NCBI GenBank assembly: GCA_016717205.1
Contig: JADKGC010000010.1
Coordinates: forward strand, 1-64,000
Length of the DNA: 64,000 nt
Direction: 5' to 3'
Source: Candidatus Flexifilum breve
GTDB taxonomy: Bacteria; Chloroflexota; Anaerolineae; Aggregatilineales; Phototrophicaceae
The position numbers and the translations under genes were made by a program. Below are positions 48,200 through 57,200 of this stretch, one piece after another. The stretch's first letter is position 1. Each line of letters starts with the position of its first letter. The notes beneath the pieces were generated by a model. It saw only the letters and a list, made by a program, of their open reading frames with translations. It did no database searches and had not been told where the DNA came from.

Positions 48200-51100
48200 T
48201 TATTCACCGCCACCGCCCTGGAACGGCGTGAACGTCGGCGTGAACGTGTTCGTCGGCGTCCGCGTCGGCGTGCGACTCGGCGTCGGCGTGACCGTTTGCG
48301 TCGGCGTGGCCGTCCGCGTCGGCGTCGCCGTTTGCGTCGGCGTGCGGCTCGGGGTGAAGGTGAACGTCGGCGACGGCGTTGGCGTGCGACTCGGCGTGTT
48401 CGTCGGCGTACGCGACGCGGTGAACGTAGCCGTTGGCGACGGCGTAAACGTGTTCGTCCGCGTTGGTGACGGCGTGAACGTGTTCGTCCGTGACGCTGTG
48501 AACGTGGCAGTCGGCGTCCGCGACGGCGTGAACGTAGCCGTGAACGTTCTGGTCGGCGACGGGGTGAAGGTGTTCGTCCGCGTGAAAGTCGGCGTGAACG
48601 TGTTCGTCCGCGATGGCGTGAACGTCGGCGTGAACGTGTTCGTCCGCGATGGCGTGAACGTCGGCGTGAACGTGTTCGTCCGCGTGAACGTCGCCGTGAA
48701 CGTCGGCGTGCGCGACGGCGTGAACGTCGGCGTGAACGTGTTCGTCCGCGACGGTGTGAACGTGACCGTTGGCGTCCGCGTATTCGACGGCGTAAACGTC
48801 GGCGTAAAGGTTCTGGTCGGCGTCCGCGTGTTCGACGGCGTAAACGTCGGCGTAAAGGTTCTGGTCGGCGTCCGCGAAGCCGTCATGCTGGCCGTGAACG
48901 TCGGCGTGAACGTCGGCGTATTGGTACGCGTCGGCGTGTTGGACGGCGTGAACGTCAGGGTGGCCGTGTTAGTCGACGTGAACGTCGCGGTTGGCGTGCG
49001 CGTGCTGGTCGGCGTGCGGCTGCTCGTCGTCGTGGCCGTCGGAGTCGGCGTGCGCGTCGCTGTGTTGGTCACGGTGGGCGTATTGGTCGCGGTCGGGACC
49101 AGTTCGTCCGGCGTCACGGTATACGTGCCCGTGCACAGCGACGTGTCGAAGTAGAAGACCGTACCGCTGAAATCGGTGTACCACATACCCGGGAAGGCCG
49201 TCGACACCGGCTCAGCGCCGCTGCCCACACCACCGCGGAAGCTCAGGTAAACGGAACGGGTCGCACCCGGCGCAATGGTCAAATCGACCGCGCCCCACGT
49301 GCCTTCGGGCGTGAAGCCAACGGGCGGCGTTTCGGACGGACGGTAGCCACGGCTCGGCGGGCTGGCGTCCTGCCCCGTCGCGCCTGACCACAGCAGCAGA
49401 CTGCCGGGCGCGCCGGGCAGCACATTGCCGCCATGTACGGTTGCCAGTATCTGACTGACATCATAGCTCGTCCAGTGAATGTCGAAGCCCACCAGCGTCA
49501 CCGGGAAGGTGCGATTATTGGTGAAGTCGAAGCGGACGATACCGAACGACATGAACGTCGCCGCCGAAATATCGATGTTACCCGACGTACACACGACGGT
49601 CGCGGTTGCGGTGGGCGTCGCCCCGGGGGTCTCGGTCGGCTGGATGAAGTTGAGCGTCGAGGCGCAGTCCGTGCCCGTGCCGGGATCATCAATGTAGAAC
49701 GTCGTCCCATTGAACACCCAGTTCGGCATGTTGACTGAGTTCAGCGCGGCGGGACCATTGAGGAAGCGCACGCCAAAGGTGTTGTTCCCTGGCGCGAGAT
49801 TCAGGTTGGCTGCGCCCGCAAAGCTAAACTCGGCGCTTCCCGCCGGCGCGGGCGTACCCGCTCCCACGGACACGGCATTCCCTACATCTGTCGGCGAAGT
49901 CGTATCTGAACCTGCCCACACCGCGCTGCCCGCCGCGCCGAGATAGAGCACGCCGACGTTCATCAACCCTTCGTAGCCAGTCACGGCTTGCCAGTTGATG
50001 ACGACGCGCTTGAGCGTCACCGGGTACGGGAGGCTGTTGGTCAGCGTGAAGCGGACTTCGTCGTTCAGGTAGGACACGCTGTTCGGAACGATGACCGAAG
50101 AGCAGGTGAATTCCGGCGTGCTCGTGTTCGTCGCGCTTGGCGTCAGCGAAGGCGTCAGCGTGGCCGTCTCCGTATGGGTTTGGCTCGGCGTGAACGTGTT
50201 CGTCGGCGTATCCGTACGCAGACCGCTCGTCGCATCCGGCAAGCTGTAGGAAATCGGGCTTGACCGCGGCGCGCGGAAGGCTTCATTGACCGCGGTACGC
50301 CGCGCCTGCAGCGGCAGGAAGGCCGCCAGACCGAGCGGCGTCACCAGCGGGTGATTGAAGGTGATGACAATGGTGATCGTATCGCCGGGGCCACCCGCGT
50401 CGAGCCACGTGGTGCTGTTCGTATCCCCACCACCATCGTAGGAGTTGTACGTCCAGCCTTCAGTGTCGAGCGTACCGCTCGGCGCCGGTTCTTCTTCCAG
50501 AATACAGGCCGGGGCCAGACCACCGCCGAAAATACGCGTTTCATAGCGGAAGTCGACCGTACCCGCGCTCGGGTAATTGGAGCTATCCAGCTTGGGCCGC
50601 GAACTGCAAATCATCATGCTGAACCACCCCGGTTCGTCGGAGTGGGTGAGCTGCTCGTAGACGGCGGGCGTCATAGCATTCGCATCGGCGTCGCCGGGCA
50701 GCGGACGATACCAGACCTGATACCACGGCACGGTCGTCGGATCGGGATACAGACGATTCGGCGTCACGCTCGCGCCATCCCACCACGTCCCCGAGTCGGC
50801 GGTGATGCCAGAGCTACCCGTACCGACCAGCGGTTCCGGCGGCAGTTGACTGCCGAGCGCCAGACCCGCCGCGCCACGCCGCGCTTCCCAGTAGATCGAG
50901 AGGATGCGCGCCATATCTTTACGGCGGTTCTGATCTTCGCTGTCGGATGGATCGCAGTCATCCCCACCCCACCACGTGGCGTAGAGACTTTCTGGCCCAC
51001 CGACGAAGACCTCGACCTTGTCATTCGGGTCCCCCGGGTCGTTGGGATACAACGTCGAGGGTTGACCACGCTGCGCGAGGTTCGCGGCGTGTGCGGCATC

Positions 51101-51439
51101 GATCTCCGCCTGCGTTGGCGAGGTGTCTTCGAGGATACCGTCGTCGTTGGTATCACCGGCGACTTCATTGCGAATACACGGCACAATCGAGTCCAAATCC
51201 CCGGTGGCACCGAGGGTGGGCACGAACGACAGATCAAGCTGATACTGATCGTCGTCGTATTGGCCGGTGGTGGCATAGCGAGCAGCCGCTCGCGCCGAGT
51301 TTTGCAGTGTCACCCACGCCTGAAAGATGCGCCCGAATTCAATGATCCCGAACAGCAGCATCAACAGAATCGGTAAGGTGATCGCGAACTCGGCTAAGGT
51401 TTGCCCCCGCTTGCGTCTAGTTGATTCGGGTTCAATCAT
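48200..51439 (-). CDS. Giant TadE-like envelope protein with Thr-Pro-rich tail
   Basis: A 1079-residue protein. The N-terminus is TadE-like: a short basic start (STRRKRGQTLAEFA), then the membrane helix ITLPILLMLLFGIIEFGRIF. It continues with an extracellular part of about 750 residues, including repeated beta-domains (NSLPYPVTLKRVVINWQAV and NNRTFPVTLVGFDIHWTSY) and Pro/Thr linkers. About 290 residues at the C-terminus are mucin-like Thr/Pro/Phe/Ser repeats (TFTPTFTPSRTNTFTPTFT). TadE proteins are minor pseudopilins processed with the Flp/Tad pilus. This one has an unusually long exported part. It sits downstream of the TadG-like and second TadE-like genes on the same strand. Confidence 0.8.
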   Translation of the reverse strand: MIEPESTRRKRGQTLAEFAITLPILLMLLFGIIEFGRIFQAWVTLQNSARAAARYATTGQYDDDQYQLDLSFVPTLGATGDLDSIVPCIRNEVAGDTNDDGILEDTSPTQAEIDAAHAANLAQRGQPSTLYPNDPGDPNDKVEVFVGGPESLYATWWGGDDCDPSDSEDQNRRKDMARILSIYWEARRGAAGLALGSQLPPEPLVGTGSSGITADSGTWWDGASVTPNRLYPDPTTVPWYQVWYRPLPGDADANAMTPAVYEQLTHSDEPGWFSMMICSSRPKLDSSNYPSAGTVDFRYETRIFGGGLAPACILEEEPAPSGTLDTEGWTYNSYDGGGDTNSTTWLDAGGPGDTITIVITFNHPLVTPLGLAAFLPLQARRTAVNEAFRAPRSSPISYSLPDATSGLRTDTPTNTFTPSQTHTETATLTPSLTPSATNTSTPEFTCSSVIVPNSVSYLNDEVRFTLTNSLPYPVTLKRVVINWQAVTGYEGLMNVGVLYLGAAGSAVWAGSDTTSPTDVGNAVSVGAGTPAPAGSAEFSFAGAANLNLAPGNNTFGVRFLNGPAALNSVNMPNWVFNGTTFYIDDPGTGTDCASTLNFIQPTETPGATPTATATVVCTSGNIDISAATFMSFGIVRFDFTNNRTFPVTLVGFDIHWTSYDVSQILATVHGGNVLPGAPGSLLLWSGATGQDASPPSRGYRPSETPPVGFTPEGTWGAVDLTIAPGATRSVYLSFRGGVGSGAEPVSTAFPGMWYTDFSGTVFYFDTSLCTGTYTVTPDELVPTATNTPTVTNTATRTPTPTATTTSSRTPTSTRTPTATFTSTNTATLTFTPSNTPTRTNTPTFTPTFTASMTASRTPTRTFTPTFTPSNTRTPTRTFTPTFTPSNTRTPTVTFTPSRTNTFTPTFTPSRTPTFTATFTRTNTFTPTFTPSRTNTFTPTFTPSRTNTFTPTFTRTNTFTPSPTRTFTATFTPSRTPTATFTASRTNTFTPSPTRTNTFTPSPTATFTASRTPTNTPSRTPTPSPTFTFTPSRTPTQTATPTRTATPTQTVTPTPSRTPTRTPTNTFTPTFTPFQGGGGE
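48215..49075. repeat. Coding tandem repeats of Thr-Pro-Phe-Ser
   Basis: Units such as GGCGTGAACGTGTTCGTCCG recur throughout this stretch, encoding TFTPS/TNTFTP on the minus strand. It is a low-complexity coding repeat. It is not a CRISPR array because units are short, contiguous and in frame. Confidence 0.85.
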
Positions 51440-51462
51440 AGCATCCTCGTTCCGATGAAACG

Positions 51463-54294
51463 TTAGCGAGACAACCGCGTAAACATACGCGCCGCGATCT
51501 CGTTGAAGACCTGGGTCAGTTCATCCGAGCCGGTCTGCGCGCTGAAATAATTGCCGCAGCTCGTTTGGGGCGCAAGCGGTGACCACACACCCTGCACCCC
51601 GGATTCTGTTTCGCAAGGCCCACGGCCGCCCCAATCCGGTGACGGTCCCGTGACCGTATTCGGGATGCGGTTGCCCATTACAGACTGCCAGTAGTCGTTA
51701 TCCATGCGGAAGTTGTCGCCCACATCGCCGATGTAGCGCAGCAGTTCTTCGCCGAGATAATCAGAAGCGCGCGTTTCAGTGGTTTCACCCGTGGCAACCA
51801 AGCCCGTCGCCAGCGTAATACCGCGCTGGCACGCTTCGCGCTCGGCCACATTGCCAATGCCGCTGCATGCGCCATTGTCGAAATTCAGACCGAAGCCAAT
51901 TGTGAAGATTGTGGGCAAGAGCTGCTCGCTGACGCGGCCTGTCCCGGTTGATCCGGCACCGGTGAGGTCAGCCAGACCAACCCAGTCGGCCCAGTCACGC
52001 GCGTAGTCGTCCACATCGTAGTATGTGATGCAGCTATTCTCGTCGAGCCCCTGCTGGTTAGGCCAGGTGGGCGTTGTCGCGCAGAAGTGGCGCGTCTGTG
52101 GGTAACGATCACCGCAGTACGGGAAGTAGACACCGCGCAGCACTTCACCCCACCCATCGTTTGTCGTGATACCATCACCATCGGTATCGACCGAGTCATC
52201 CGGATCCTGCGCGCCGTACGGGCACAAACCAAAGGAGGCATACCCATAGGCTGGGGCCGACGCCGCGAGCGGATCGCTGCCGCCGGTAAGCGCATTGGTG
52301 CGGAAGGGCTGCGGCGGATCAGGGATGTTGGCCGCATTGCCGCCAACACGCGACATGGGGTCACTCACGCCAGCCGCGCCGTCGCTCAGGAGCACCATAA
52401 TCCACACCGCGCCTTCACGCCGCCCATTGAAGTAGAGCGCGTTAGCCGCTGTCCCGAGCGCGCCGCCGATATTCGTACCGCCACACGAGGCGCGGTTTTC
52501 GTAGCTGCGTTCACGGCGGAAGTTATAGTCGGTATTGGCCACCCACACCGGCACTGTGATCACCCCGTTCAGCGGCGGCGGAGCGTTCGCGTCCAGCAGG
52601 TTGCCATCGGCATCATACTTATACGGGCTGAAGGGCGAGCGCAGCGACACCATGTCAAACGGACACGCGCCGCGCACGGGTTGATCCTGAATTTCGCCAA
52701 TCGTGCGGACGCTGTGCAGGTCCGCCCAATTCGCCCAGTCCTCGCGGTCAGACACATCATCGCGCACGCCTTCGTCATCGCGGAAGGCATCCCACTGACC
52801 GTCGTTGTTGGTGTCCACATACGACCCAGTTTCGGCCCGCACGCCGATGACGTTGCGCAGCGTTTCGACAGCGCCGATCCGGTTTTGTTCCGGGTGGCCG
52901 GCGACGGTGAAGCTGGTCTCGGTTTCAATAAACGGATCCTGCAAGCTCACGTCGGCGTTGCCGTCCGCATTGGTATCGCGAGCCGGGCCATCCGGGTCAA
53001 TCAGTGTGGCGAAGCGGTCAAACGTGACGAACGCTACGCGGTCACCGCGCTTGAAGTCAAGGCGGGTGAGGAAGCCTTCCGCCGCGTCACGCGCTTCACG
53101 GAAGGGCTGGCACACCAGATCGCCAAAGCTGAAGTTACCGTCCGCATCAACCAGGCCATCCGGGTCATTGCAGCAGCCGTAGAAGTTGTACATCGGCACA
53201 AATTGTGAGAAGAAATAACCGCTCGTGGCGACATCGCCGGGCGCGAGATCAAAATGCGCGTCGAGGCTCAACGACTGACTGGTGAGATAAGTGTTGTATT
53301 CCGCCAGCAGCCAATCCGGCACGCGCGGGTAGTTGTTCTGCGTGCGCGGCCACGCGCGAATCTGGCATTCAGCACGCGCAGGCAGTTGACCGGGGCTTGT
53401 CGGCGAGTCAAACGCCGCGAACTGCGACGTAAGCGTCTCCAACAGTGGATCTTGACCGGCTGGCGTCACCGCCGCGTTGATCTCGGCCTGGGTATGCGTC
53501 AGGATATAGTCCCATGAGGTGTAATGGGCATCGTCAATGCCGTCGCTGTCGGCATCAGTGAAAATGGGGTCGTAATCCTCTTCCCACAACACGGGCGGCA
53601 GGTAGCGCATGCCCTGCCCGACGTTTTCCCAGTCCGCGTAGGTCGTCTCGTTGAGCATCGACTCCGACACGTCGAGGATGAGCACGACGTCGAGCACCGC
53701 CGTCTGCGACATCGCTGACGCGGTGAGGGTCACCGTGGGATAACCGAGCAGATACAGGAACATTGTGGGCGCGTCAATCTGCGCGGTGACGCGGACCAGC
53801 TTCAGTTCATCTTCCGTGCACAGTTCCTGATACTTGGCGACCTGTGTCTGATTCGCGCTCGTGTTGATGGTGCCATCCAGATTAAAGAGGGGCACGTTGT
53901 TCTCATCCAGCGGGTTGCCGTTCGCGTCGCGCCCCACCTGCTGCGCGCGGCACGTCTCGACAATCACGTTGCTCGGGTCGAGTCCATATAACTCAATGAA
54001 CGAGCGCGCGGCGAGGTTGAGATTCGCGACGCTGCCCGCTTCATCTTCCGCGATGTCGTCAATCCCGTCGCTGTTCGCATCAGTGAACGTCGTGTCCTCG
54101 ATGCGGCGCATCTGGCTGGCCGCCGACACGGCCGCCGCGTCGACTGCGCGCCCCAACGTGCTGTAACGAATGAACAGCACAGACACATCGGTGACAATGC
54201 CGACAAAACCGACTAACGCGATGAACCCGATGGCGAGGATGAATAGCGCCTGCCCGGATTGACCGCGCCTTAAAAACCGTCGTAAGCCACGCAT
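51463..54294 (-). CDS. TadG-like envelope protein with von Willebrand factor A domain
   Basis: A 943-residue protein. It begins with a TadG/TadE-type helix: RRGQSGQALFILAIGFIALV then GIVTDVSVLFIRYSTLGRA. Around residue 205 there is a von Willebrand A (VWA) domain start, LDVVLILDVSESMLN, with the MIDAS pattern DxSxS. VAFVTFDRFATLIDP and VWIMVLLSDGAAGVSD continue it. About 500 residues are inserted between VWA strands, with DxDxDGxxD calcium-like loops (DADSDGIDDA, DTNADGNADV, DTDGDGITTN). It is 15 bp from the second TadE-like gene and 23 bp from the TadE-like giant. The three probably build one envelope structure. Confidence 0.82.
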   Translation of the reverse strand: MRGLRRFLRRGQSGQALFILAIGFIALVGFVGIVTDVSVLFIRYSTLGRAVDAAAVSAASQMRRIEDTTFTDANSDGIDDIAEDEAGSVANLNLAARSFIELYGLDPSNVIVETCRAQQVGRDANGNPLDENNVPLFNLDGTINTSANQTQVAKYQELCTEDELKLVRVTAQIDAPTMFLYLLGYPTVTLTASAMSQTAVLDVVLILDVSESMLNETTYADWENVGQGMRYLPPVLWEEDYDPIFTDADSDGIDDAHYTSWDYILTHTQAEINAAVTPAGQDPLLETLTSQFAAFDSPTSPGQLPARAECQIRAWPRTQNNYPRVPDWLLAEYNTYLTSQSLSLDAHFDLAPGDVATSGYFFSQFVPMYNFYGCCNDPDGLVDADGNFSFGDLVCQPFREARDAAEGFLTRLDFKRGDRVAFVTFDRFATLIDPDGPARDTNADGNADVSLQDPFIETETSFTVAGHPEQNRIGAVETLRNVIGVRAETGSYVDTNNDGQWDAFRDDEGVRDDVSDREDWANWADLHSVRTIGEIQDQPVRGACPFDMVSLRSPFSPYKYDADGNLLDANAPPPLNGVITVPVWVANTDYNFRRERSYENRASCGGTNIGGALGTAANALYFNGRREGAVWIMVLLSDGAAGVSDPMSRVGGNAANIPDPPQPFRTNALTGGSDPLAASAPAYGYASFGLCPYGAQDPDDSVDTDGDGITTNDGWGEVLRGVYFPYCGDRYPQTRHFCATTPTWPNQQGLDENSCITYYDVDDYARDWADWVGLADLTGAGSTGTGRVSEQLLPTIFTIGFGLNFDNGACSGIGNVAEREACQRGITLATGLVATGETTETRASDYLGEELLRYIGDVGDNFRMDNDYWQSVMGNRIPNTVTGPSPDWGGRGPCETESGVQGVWSPLAPQTSCGNYFSAQTGSDELTQVFNEIAARMFTRLSR

Positions 54295-54309
54295 AAGCTG
54301 TGTTCCATC

Positions 54310-55503
54310 TCAATCAAACGAAATGAAGGGTTCGACAGCCGGGAGCGGGAACGCTGCCCAGACTGAAATGGTGGCACGTTCTGAACCGATGGCGACGAAC
54401 ACGGGTGACAGCACGGGGATGTTCAGCAGCAAACGATGCTGCCAGAACATTTCCACCATGATAATCCCCTGTCCGGGGATCATACGCCGCGCGGCAATCA
54501 CTTCCGGGTCGCCGTAGTCGTCCAGCTCAAATGTCGAACTCAGGTTGACGACGCGCGACAGCTCTTCCAAGGTCCATTCCGACCCGACGCACGCCGTCCC
54601 AGTAATGCGATGATTGCCGAACAGCGCAAAACCGACCTGCTTTTCGGCATTGGCGAGGTTCGCCGCAGGCACATCCATGCCGACGATCTCGTCAAAGTCG
54701 TCTTCACCAGTTACGTTGATACGGGCGGGGTTGTTTTCGGCAAACGTTTCATCGGCAATGTCATCGACATCGCGATCACCGCTGTAGTTGAAGTCGAAGG
54801 GATCCCGCGGCTCCAGTGCGCCAAGCGCCGGGGTACCGATGCCGTCCCAGGTGGCTTCGCATTCGTTGGCGTTGGTGGGGTAACGTCCGACGACCACGAG
54901 CTGCGGCACGTTAGCCGCCAGTGGACGCCAGTCAGAACCCAACGTCCCCAGCCAGGCATTACCGCGGCTGGCATCAACATTTTCGATGGAAACACCCGAA
55001 ATGATGATGTCGTCGACCCCATTCTCCGGCGTCATGCGCAGCGGGTCCATCGACGCGAGCATCACGCAAGAGATCTCGTGATAGAACGTGCGGTTGGCCG
55101 TATTGCAGCCAGTGGGGTTAAAGGTGGGGTGGTAGCGGACGGCCAAACGGGTGGTATCAGTCTCGCCGCTCAGACCGTTGAGGTCGTATGCGGTTTTGAA
55201 GTAGTTACCGTCGGCCTGCGAGTCGAAGTAGAACTGCGGAACAAGTGACCCACGTTCATCCCAGAAGAGTGGTGACTGAGCATCTTGGAGAACCGTACCG
55301 CGTCGCGCGCCCGCGCGCGTGACGTCGAGCAGGGTCAGGTAGTTGTTCGCGAACCAGCCCACTTCGATCAACCCCGCCAGCAGGATGATGAGGATCGGCG
55401 TCACGAGCGCGAGCTCGACTACGCTTTGGCCTTTACGGCGCTCACCATAGATGGCGGGGGTATCGTCTAATATCTGTACGATCTTTGCTAGGGTTCTCAA
55501 CAT
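54310..55503 (-). CDS. TadE-like envelope protein
   Basis: A 397-residue protein. The N-terminal cytosolic segment ends at ERRKGQSVVELALVTPILII, the TadE Gly/Gln-E-x5-P/hydrophobic pattern, followed by LLAGLIEVGWFANNY. Outside, the chain is acidic with a calcium-like segment NYSGDRDVDDIADE and a Cys-containing region. ATG 55503 is used. A GTG three bases earlier would also fit. It is the first gene of the three TadE/TadG-like genes on this strand. No prepilin peptidase, secretin or ATPase of a Tad system is in the window. Confidence 0.8.
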   Translation of the reverse strand: MLRTLAKIVQILDDTPAIYGERRKGQSVVELALVTPILIILLAGLIEVGWFANNYLTLLDVTRAGARRGTVLQDAQSPLFWDERGSLVPQFYFDSQADGNYFKTAYDLNGLSGETDTTRLAVRYHPTFNPTGCNTANRTFYHEISCVMLASMDPLRMTPENGVDDIIISGVSIENVDASRGNAWLGTLGSDWRPLAANVPQLVVVGRYPTNANECEATWDGIGTPALGALEPRDPFDFNYSGDRDVDDIADETFAENNPARINVTGEDDFDEIVGMDVPAANLANAEKQVGFALFGNHRITGTACVGSEWTLEELSRVVNLSSTFELDDYGDPEVIAARRMIPGQGIIMVEMFWQHRLLLNIPVLSPVFVAIGSERATISVWAAFPLPAVEPFISFD

Positions 55504-55624
55504 CACAGCTTCTCGAACGATCGATGGTTTCCAGCAATTTCATCATAACCCATTGCCCCATCAGTGAACATTCGATACTGTGAAGAAGTTGATAGAGTTT
55601 TGTACAGATGTCGATTGAAGGTCG

Positions 55625-56335
55625 TTACTGCTGGATCGTTTCGTCCTCAAACTGGATGCGCGCCTTCACCACATAACCGCGCCCATGACGCGATTGGATG
55701 ATCAGCGGGCGTTCCGGATCGATTTCGATTTTACGGCGCAGGTTGTGGACATGATTGCGCACGAGCGCCGCATCGCCCACCCCATCCGGGTACTGCCACA
55801 CGTTCGCCAGCAGTTCTTCCGTCGAATGCAGGCGGTACGGTGACGTGCACAGATACTTGAGGAGATCGAACTCGACGCGCGTCAGGAGCACTTCGGCATC
55901 ATTGACGTACACGCGGTAGCGGTTCGACTGAATGCGGATCGCCGCGACATCTCCATCGCTGTAAAACACGGAGCGCCGAATGTGCGCGCGCACGCGCGCC
56001 GCCAGTTCCCGCGGGACGAACGGCTTGCGGATGAAATCATCGCCGCCGGAATTCAACGCATCCACCACGGTATGCGGAGAATTATTGCCCGTCAGGAAGA
56101 TGATCGGTGTGTTGGTGGTGCGCGGCATCGCCCGGAGTCGGCGGCACAGGGTCAAACCATCCATGTCAGGCATCATCGCATCGATCACAAACAGATCTGG
56201 GGTTTCGTTTTCGATAGTTTCGAGCGCAGATTTTGCGGAGAATGCCCGGAGAACGTGATAACCTTCGCGCTTCAATACAAGTTCTACCATGTCCAGAACC
56301 TGGGCGTCGTCGTCAACAATCATGATTTCGTACAT
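55625..56335 (-). CDS. OmpR-family response regulator, atypical receiver
   Basis: A 236-residue two-domain regulator. The receiver (1-120) has IMIVDDDAQVLDMV (acidic pair) and the phospho-Asp in LFVIDAMMPDMDGL. At the position of the conserved Lys after the Thr/Ser the sequence is FLTGNNSPHT instead of TAK. The C-terminal winged helix (about 130-225) is standard: VLLTRVEFDLLKYLCTSPYR, VRNHVHNLRRKIE, RHGRGYVVK. Lys loss often changes phosphorylation-dependent switching. It is a single gene with no histidine kinase beside it. The next regulator, 56514, is on the same strand and separated by a hairpin. Confidence 0.87.
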   Translation of the reverse strand: MYEIMIVDDDAQVLDMVELVLKREGYHVLRAFSAKSALETIENETPDLFVIDAMMPDMDGLTLCRRLRAMPRTTNTPIIFLTGNNSPHTVVDALNSGGDDFIRKPFVPRELAARVRAHIRRSVFYSDGDVAAIRIQSNRYRVYVNDAEVLLTRVEFDLLKYLCTSPYRLHSTEELLANVWQYPDGVGDAALVRNHVHNLRRKIEIDPERPLIIQSRHGRGYVVKARIQFEDETIQQ

Positions 56336-56468
56336 CGGTTCACTTCTCGGTTGTGCATCGCGAAATTATACATAAAAGTATAACTGGGAAGTTTGCCTCG
56401 AAGATCGGGTGGCGCGTGAAATCTTCATGAAATTCACGTGACGACGCATGGATTGTCGTGAGAGGGGA

Positions 56469-56494
56469 ACACGGGGCAGACAAAAGCTGCCCCG
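56469..56494 (-). terminator. Hairpin between the two regulator genes
   Basis: CACGGGGCAG (56469-56478) and CTGCCCCGTG (56485-56494) form a 10-bp stem. It lies just downstream of the stop of the second regulator. A long T-run is not seen. Confidence 0.55.
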
Positions 56495-56513
56495 TGGCAC
56501 ACTTACAGGGGAG

Positions 56514-57200
56514 TTAAGTCGAGATCATGTAGCCGACACCGTGAATGGTGCGGATGTATTTACGACGCGCGCCCTTCTCGATTTTGGCGCGCAAATTACG
56601 CACATGGGCGCGCACAAGATCCGGATCGCCGGTGTTCGGCGGGTACTCCCACACCGCCTGCAATAAATGCCCCGGCGACAGCGCCTGATTCGGGTGTTCC
56701 ATCAGGTAACGCAGCAAGCGGTACTCGGTCGAGGTGAGCTGCACGGAGTTCTCGTCGACGGACACCTGATAGGTATCCGAGTCCAGGCGCAGATCGTTGA
56801 GCTGAAGCACATTCTCCGTCGTGCGGTCGCGTTTGCCGCGCCGCAGGAGCGCCGTGATGCGCGCGCGCAGTTCCGCCAGTTCAAACGGTTTCACGACATA
56901 GTCATCCGCCCCCGCATCCAACCCGGTGACGATATCCTCGGTGCCGCCTTTGGCGGTGAGGAACAGAATCGGCAGGGTGATATAGCGGGTGTCGCGCCGT
57001 AGCTGACGGCACAACGTCACACCATCGACTTCCGGCATGATCACGTCCAGAATCATCAGGTCCGGCAGGCGTTTTTCGAGCTGCACCACCGCCTGCGCCG
57101 CCGAACTCGCCAGCGAGACTTCGTAATCTTCATGGCGAAGCACGCGTCCTACGGTCTCGAGGACCTCATTGTCATCATCTACAGCCAAAATATGCGTCAT
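56514..57200 (-). CDS. OmpR-family response regulator paired with GAF histidine kinase
   Basis: A 228-residue regulator. The receiver is complete: ILAVDDDNEVLETVGR (acidic pair), LMILDVIMPEVDGVTL (phospho-Asp), LFLTAKGGTEDIV (Thr and Lys). The OmpR/PhoB-type winged helix follows (VQLTSTEYRLLRYLMEHPNQ, VRAHVRNLRAKIEKGARRKY, RTIHGVGYMIST). Start ATG 57200 lies 3 bp within the kinase stop (ATGA), with GGAG upstream. A longer frame to 57308 only covers the kinase. So the kinase (57197-59779) is its partner. Confidence 0.93.
   Translation of the reverse strand: MTHILAVDDDNEVLETVGRVLRHEDYEVSLASSAAQAVVQLEKRLPDLMILDVIMPEVDGVTLCRQLRRDTRYITLPILFLTAKGGTEDIVTGLDAGADDYVVKPFELAELRARITALLRRGKRDRTTENVLQLNDLRLDSDTYQVSVDENSVQLTSTEYRLLRYLMEHPNQALSPGHLLQAVWEYPPNTGDPDLVRAHVRNLRAKIEKGARRKYIRTIHGVGYMIST

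Noticed and set aside
48215..49075. Dense short repeats that resemble a CRISPR or satellite array
   Set aside because: They are contiguous, in frame, without spacers, and encode a Thr-Pro-Phe-Ser tail of the TadE-like protein.
48228..49154. Val/Gly/Asp-rich 308-residue open frame on the plus strand
   Set aside because: It is the antisense reading of the Thr-Pro repeats and has no ribosome site.
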